Source of the DNA: JACDBE01 sp963714055
GTDB taxonomy: Bacteria > Actinomycetota > Acidimicrobiia > Spongiisociales > UBA5794
Direction: 5' to 3'
Assembly (NCBI GenBank): GCA_963714055.1
Contig: OY970227.1
Span: 248,001-312,000, forward strand
Length of the DNA: 64,000 nucleotides
Shown here: positions 60,403-64,000 of the stretch, in pieces
How the letters are laid out: every line of letters begins with the position of its first letter
Numbering within the stretch: the first letter of the stretch is position 1
Notes under the pieces: generated by a model
What the model was told of the DNA's origin: nothing
Seen by the model: the letters and a program-made list of their open reading frames with translations, nothing else
Database searches by the model: none
Made by a program: the position numbers and the translations under genes

Positions 60403-61209
60403 GGCCGGGCCTCGAGCACGTCGGCGGCGATGCCGGCGCAGCCGGTCGTCACCGACCTCGGTGAGCCCGTCGACCGTCACGGTGACGACGTTGGGGTAGA
60501 TGCCTCGTTTCACGTCAGGCCCGCCGGTGGCGACGTCCTCCTCGGCGGCGGCGACCAGCGCCTCCACCGCCATCCGGAGCGCGGTGTCCTCGTCGAGGTC
60601 GGTCCGGTACGACGCCTTGAGGAACGCCCTTGCCTCGTTGCCTCCAGAGCCGGTGCTTGCGTAGTCCTGCTCCAGGTAGCGGCCCCCGACCACGTCGAAC
60701 GAGTACAGGGCGCCGCTCCCCGTGGTCTCGTCGAAGCCGCAGAAGAGCGGCACCACCGCCAGCCCCTGGAAGGCGAGGGGCAGGTGGCCGCGCACCATCC
60801 TGGCGAGGTAGTTGGCCTTCCCTTCGAGCGACAGCCTGGTGCCCTCGATCTTCTCGTAGTGCTCCAGCTCCAGCTGGAACAGCCGGATCAGCTCGATGGC
60901 GAGCCCGGCGGTCCCGGCGATGGCGACCGCCGAGTATTCGTCGGCGGGAAAGACCTTCTGCACCCGCTTGTGGGCGATGTAGTTGCCGGAGGTGGCGCGA
61001 CGGTCACCGGCCATCACCACGCCGTCGGAGTACTTCAGGGCCAGCACCGTCGTCCCCTCGGGGACCTCGGGGAAGGTGCCGGTCTCGGGGATCCGCCAGC
61101 GGGGAGCCAGCCCCCGTTGGTCGAGCAGCGAAGCGAAGCTGGCGTCGAGGCTGGGGGGCTCGAGGGGGAGGACCGGGCGGGTGCCGAGCTCGTCCCTGCT
61201 GCGGCTCAC
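60399..61209 (-). CDS. prcB: Proteasome subunit beta (one frame break)
   Basis: About 269 residues including a propeptide of roughly 52. Cleavage would free the Thr of TTVLALKYSDGVVMAGDRRA, the catalytic N-terminus; HYEKIEGTRLSLEGKANYLA and YASTGSGGNEARAFL follow. Near the end, an extra base in 60441-60448 changes GCAGIAADVLEARP-stop to a frame that runs on into prcA. The span is one over a multiple of three. The GTG overlaps the pup stop. Confidence 0.92.
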
Positions 61210-61394
61210 TCGCCGCCCTTCTGGACGTAGTTCTTCACGAACTCCTCGGCGTTCTCCTCGAGCACCGAGTCGATCTCCTCGAGGAGATCGTCGATCTTCT
61301 CGGTCAACTCGTCGGCCTGCTCGGCAGGCGCGCTCTCGTCGATCTCCTCCTGGCGGCCCGGTGCCGGCGTCTGCTTGCGTTCCTGCTCAGCCAT
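61206..61394 (-). CDS. pup: Prokaryotic ubiquitin-like protein Pup
   Basis: 62 residues, mostly disordered, with a central helix (ADELTEKIDDLLEEIDSVLE) that binds the ARC coiled coil. The C-terminus is VQKGGE: it already ends in Glu, so it does not need deamidation by Dop before ligation, unlike mycobacterial Pup, which ends in GGQ. The ATG lies 8 bp inside the dop gene and the stop overlaps prcB. Confidence 0.96.
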   Translation of the reverse strand: MAEQERKQTPAPGRQEEIDESAPAEQADELTEKIDDLLEEIDSVLEENAEEFVKNYVQKGGE

Positions 61395-62883
61395 CGTCGC
61401 CTCCCAACGCCTTGATCAGGGCCGCCGGCGTGTCGCACCGGTCGAGCAACTCGCCCACCATCTCCTTCGAGCCCTTCAGCGGTTCCATCATAGGTACCCG
61501 CCTCAACGCCTCCTCGCCGGTGTCGAAGACCAGGGAGTCCCAGTTGGCGGCCACCAGCGCCGGTCCGAACCGGCCGACGCATTCGCCCCTGAAGTACGCC
61601 CTGGTCTCGTCGGGGGGCCGGGTGACCGCCTCCTCGACCTCGCCGTCGGTGAAGAGCCGCTGCATCCTGCTGCCGGCCACCAGTCGGTGGTAGAGGCCGC
61701 GTTCGGGATCGACGTCGTGGTATTGGAGGTCGAGGAGCCGCAGCTTGGGATGGTCCCACGACAGGTCGTCGCGGTCGACGTAGGCGGCGAGCAGCCGGCG
61801 CTTGGCCACCCAGTCGAGCCGGTCGGCGAGCCGCATCGGGTCGATTTCCAGGTCGGTGAGCACCTCCTCCCAGCGCTCCAGCAAGACCGGGTACCGGTCG
61901 CCGAGGTCGACGGTGTTGACGTGCTTGGTTGCCCACTCCAGGTACTGCCACTGCATCTCCAGCGCGGTCATCGTCCCGCCACCGTCGAGCGGCAGCGGCA
62001 GGGTGAGGTCGAGGTCGTGGCTCACCTGCCACGCCGCGTTGACCGGGTCCTCGAGGGCGATCGGCTCGGGCAGCGCTCCGGCCTCCAACGCCGCCAGCAC
62101 CACGGCGGTGGAGCCGAGCTTGAGGAAGGTCTGGATCTCGGACAGGTTGGCATCGCCGAAGATGACGTGGAGCCGGCGATAGCGGGAGGCGTCGGCGTGG
62201 GGCTCGTCGCGGGTGTTGATGATGGGCCGCTTCAGGGTGGTCTCCAGGCCCACCTCCTCCTCGAAGAAGTCGGCCCGCTGGGTCAGCTGGAAGTCCACCG
62301 GGGGGCGCCCGTTCTCGGACCCGACCTTCCCCGATCCGGTGAAGACCTGCCGCGACACGAGGAAGGCGGTGAGGTGGCGGACTATCTCCCCGAACGGAAG
62401 CGCCCTGGCCAGCAGGTAGTTCTCGTGCGCCCCGTACGAGTTGCCCTTGCCGTCGCTGTTGTTCTTGTGGATGAACATGCGCTCCGGCTCCGGCATGGCG
62501 GCCCGAGCCGCGGTGACGGCGCGGGCCATGATCACCTCCCCGGCCTTGTCGTACCGTGCCGCCTGGAGCGGGTCGACACACTCCGGCGTCGAGTACTCCG
62601 GATGGGCGTGGTCGACGTACAGCCGGGCACCGTTGGTCAACACCACGTTGACCAGCCCCGTCTCCAGCTCGGGCGGGAACAGCCCTTCGTAGCCGAAGCC
62701 GCGGGCGTCACGCCCCGGTGACTCCTCGTCGATCGACCACTGGATACGGGCCCGGCCGCCGCGATAGGAGTTGATCACCGTGCTCGACGAGAGCACCGGG
62801 TTGAAGTCGGCCTGGTGACGGACCGTGATGCCGTACTCGGTCTCGGTGCCCAGGACCCTGGGCGCCGCCGAGGGCTCCGTCAC
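61387..62883 (-). CDS. dop: Depupylase / Pup deamidase Dop
   Basis: 498 residues. PRVLGTETEYGITVRHQAD holds the catalytic acidic site; the Dop-specific insert near residues 40-75 (RGGRARIQWSIDEESPGRDA) is present, and YVDHAHPEYSTPECVD, RMFIHKNNSDGKGNSYGAHE and INTRDEPHADASRYRRLHV follow. Here Pup ends in Glu, so the main task is removing Pup from substrates. The GTG overlaps the arc stop. Confidence 0.95.
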   Translation of the reverse strand: MTEPSAAPRVLGTETEYGITVRHQADFNPVLSSSTVINSYRGGRARIQWSIDEESPGRDARGFGYEGLFPPELETGLVNVVLTNGARLYVDHAHPEYSTPECVDPLQAARYDKAGEVIMARAVTAARAAMPEPERMFIHKNNSDGKGNSYGAHENYLLARALPFGEIVRHLTAFLVSRQVFTGSGKVGSENGRPPVDFQLTQRADFFEEEVGLETTLKRPIINTRDEPHADASRYRRLHVIFGDANLSEIQTFLKLGSTAVVLAALEAGALPEPIALEDPVNAAWQVSHDLDLTLPLPLDGGGTMTALEMQWQYLEWATKHVNTVDLGDRYPVLLERWEEVLTDLEIDPMRLADRLDWVAKRRLLAAYVDRDDLSWDHPKLRLLDLQYHDVDPERGLYHRLVAGSRMQRLFTDGEVEEAVTRPPDETRAYFRGECVGRFGPALVAANWDSLVFDTGEEALRRVPMMEPLKGSKEMVGELLDRCDTPAALIKALGGDDG

Positions 62884-64000
62884 AGGTACTGCCCCGGCGC
62901 CACCGCCTCGATGGCGCGCCCGTCGCCGTCGCTGGCGATGAGGCGGACGTACACGATGCGCTCCCCCTTCTTGCCCGAGATCTTCGCCCAGTCGTCGGGG
63001 TTGGTGGTGTTGGGCAGGTCCTCGTGCTCCTTGAACTCCTGGGCGATGGCGGCGAGGAGGTCGCCCTCGGTCATCCCGAGGGGGTCGCCGGCGATCTCCC
63101 GCTTGATGGCGTCCTTCTTGGCCCGGCTGACGATGTTCTCGATCATCGCCCCGCTGGCGAAGTCCTTGAAGTAGAGGGTCTCCCGGTCGCCGTTGGCGTA
63201 GGTGACCTCGAGGAATCGGTTGTTCTCGGAGGTGTCGTACATCCGGGCGACCACCGCCTCGATCAGCGACACCACCAGTGCCGCCCGGTCTCCGTCGAAC
63301 CTGTCGAGCTCGGTCTGGGCGTACGGCAGCGACTCGCTCAGGTAGATGCGGAAGATCTGGCGGGCGGCATCGATGTTGGGTCGTTCGATCTTCACCTTCA
63401 CGTCCAGCCGGCCCGGCCGCAGGATGGCCGGGTCGATGAGGTCTTCCCGGTTGGAGGCGCCGATGACGATGACGTTCTTCAGCGTCTCCACGCCGTCGAG
63501 CTCGGAGAGGAGCTGAGGCACGATGGTGGACTCCACGTCGGAGGACACCCCGGTTCCCCTGGTGCGGAACAGCGAGTCCATCTCGTCGAAGAACACGATG
63601 ACGGGCACACCCTCGTCCGACTTCTCCTTGGCCCGCTGGAAGATGAGCCGGATCTGGCGTTCGGTCTCGCCGACGTACTTGTTGAGCAGCTCGGGACCCT
63701 TGATGTTGAGGAAGTACGACCGGGTGTCCTCGTTGCCCTCCTTGGCGGCCACCGCCTGGGCCAGGCTGTTGGCCACCGCCTTGGCGATGAGCGTCTTGCC
63801 GCATCCCGGTGGCCCGTACAGGAGCACGCCCTTAGGAGGCGACAGGTCGTACTCGTCGAACCGCTCCTTGTGGACGTAGGGCAGCTCGACGGCGTCCTGG
63901 ATGGCGATGATCTGCTCGCTGAGCCCGCCGATGTCCTCGTAGGTGATGTCGGGCACCTCTTCGAGGACCAGCTCCTCGACCTCGGGCCGGACCAGCTTCT
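62880..64000 (-). CDS. arc: Proteasome-associated AAA ATPase ARC/Mpa (5' part outside window)
   Basis: At least 373 residues; the gene runs off the right edge, so the N-terminal coiled coil and OB domains are missing. Visible: YEDIGGLSEQIIAIQDAVEL, GVLLYGPPGCGKTLIAKAVA (Walker A), VIVFFDEMDSLFRTRG (Walker B) and LRPGRLDVKVKIERP. The C-terminus ends GQYL, the tyrosine-containing motif that docks on the 20S core. It unfolds pupylated proteins. Confidence 0.95.
   Translation of the reverse strand, partial: KLVRPEVEELVLEEVPDITYEDIGGLSEQIIAIQDAVELPYVHKERFDEYDLSPPKGVLLYGPPGCGKTLIAKAVANSLAQAVAAKEGNEDTRSYFLNIKGPELLNKYVGETERQIRLIFQRAKEKSDEGVPVIVFFDEMDSLFRTRGTGVSSDVESTIVPQLLSELDGVETLKNVIVIGASNREDLIDPAILRPGRLDVKVKIERPNIDAARQIFRIYLSESLPYAQTELDRFDGDRAALVVSLIEAVVARMYDTSENNRFLEVTYANGDRETLYFKDFASGAMIENIVSRAKKDAIKREIAGDPLGMTEGDLLAAIAQEFKEHEDLPNTTNPDDWAKISGKKGERIVYVRLIASDGDGRAIEAVAPGQYL

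Noticed and set aside
59707..61209. A fused proteasome beta-alpha protein
   Set aside because: The fusion frame depends on one extra base. The other frame gives a normal PrcB end whose stop overlaps the prcA start.

Overview
The window is high-GC DNA from an actinobacterium (Actinomycetota). The strongest evidence is a complete Pup-proteasome locus at the right end: arc/mpa, dop, pup, prcB, prcA, pafA and the regulators pafB and pafC. It is followed by tatA, tatC and a helY-type helicase. Two further blocks have a gene order I recognise from Mycobacterium: (a) pgsA-gcvH-garA-ftsR(MerR)...bifunctional nuclease-MerR, and (b) HAD phosphatase-small protein-nadK-recN...pyrG-NUDIX-xerD...scpA-scpB-rluB-cmk...der. 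No plasmid or phage core genes are present. The gene content fits a deep-branching environmental lineage such as Acidimicrobiia better than a mycobacterium, but I cannot prove the class from the sequence.

Layout. 1-6.8 kb: a zinc metallopeptidase, a glutaryl-CoA-dehydrogenase-like enzyme, a PLP desulfhydrase, RNase HII, a lipase-like hydrolase, a polyphosphate-glucokinase-like ROK kinase and gcvT. 6.8-12.8 kb: a long leftward operon of translationally coupled genes (DUF6941-like, pgsA, gcvH, garA, ftsR, dac, hpt, bifunctional nuclease), then a second MerR gene with its own promoter and palindrome, and a nuclease-like protein. 12.8-18.3 kb: an EEP phosphatase, an EVE protein, a cytosine-deaminase-like amidohydrolase, a nonapeptide-repeat protein coupled to an RDD membrane protein, a quinone oxidoreductase and a DinB protein. 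18.3-19.4 kb: a 1-kb element bounded by a 46-bp duplication of the 3' part of tRNA-Pro. 19.5-20.1 kb: a VapBC pair. 20.1-42.3 kb: housekeeping genes (accD, der, DUF512, HD-GYP/LuxR regulator, ispH, cmk, aroA, rluB, scpAB, dksA-like, xerD, NUDIX, pyrG, APH kinase, recN, nadK, rhomboid, HAD, serB). 42.3-46.1 kb: 106-bp tandem repeats, a DegT aminotransferase, an M20 peptidase, a GNAT and a DUF4193 zinc-ribbon protein. 46.2-52.7 kb: a lipid-kinase-like gene and a DUF4331-TPR-NicO-ECF sigma/anti-sigma cluster. 52.7-64 kb: helY, tatC, tatA, pafC, pafB, pafA and the proteasome genes.

Functional links. Stop/start overlaps of the ATGA or GTGA type join most neighbours, so transcription units can be read directly. 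Many first genes of units start 6-8 nt after a TAnnnT -10 element with no ribosome binding site, which predicts widespread leaderless mRNAs. Eleven otherwise intact genes carry single-base frame breaks, almost all extra bases in GC runs. I treat these as probable sequence or assembly errors and give the full gene spans; one of them falsely joins prcB to prcA. The most unusual features are the integrase-less tRNA-Pro element with paired arm-type motifs, the 17x9-residue repeat protein beside RDD, the DUF4331/TPR/NicO/sigma cluster, and two families of intergenic palindromic repeats.
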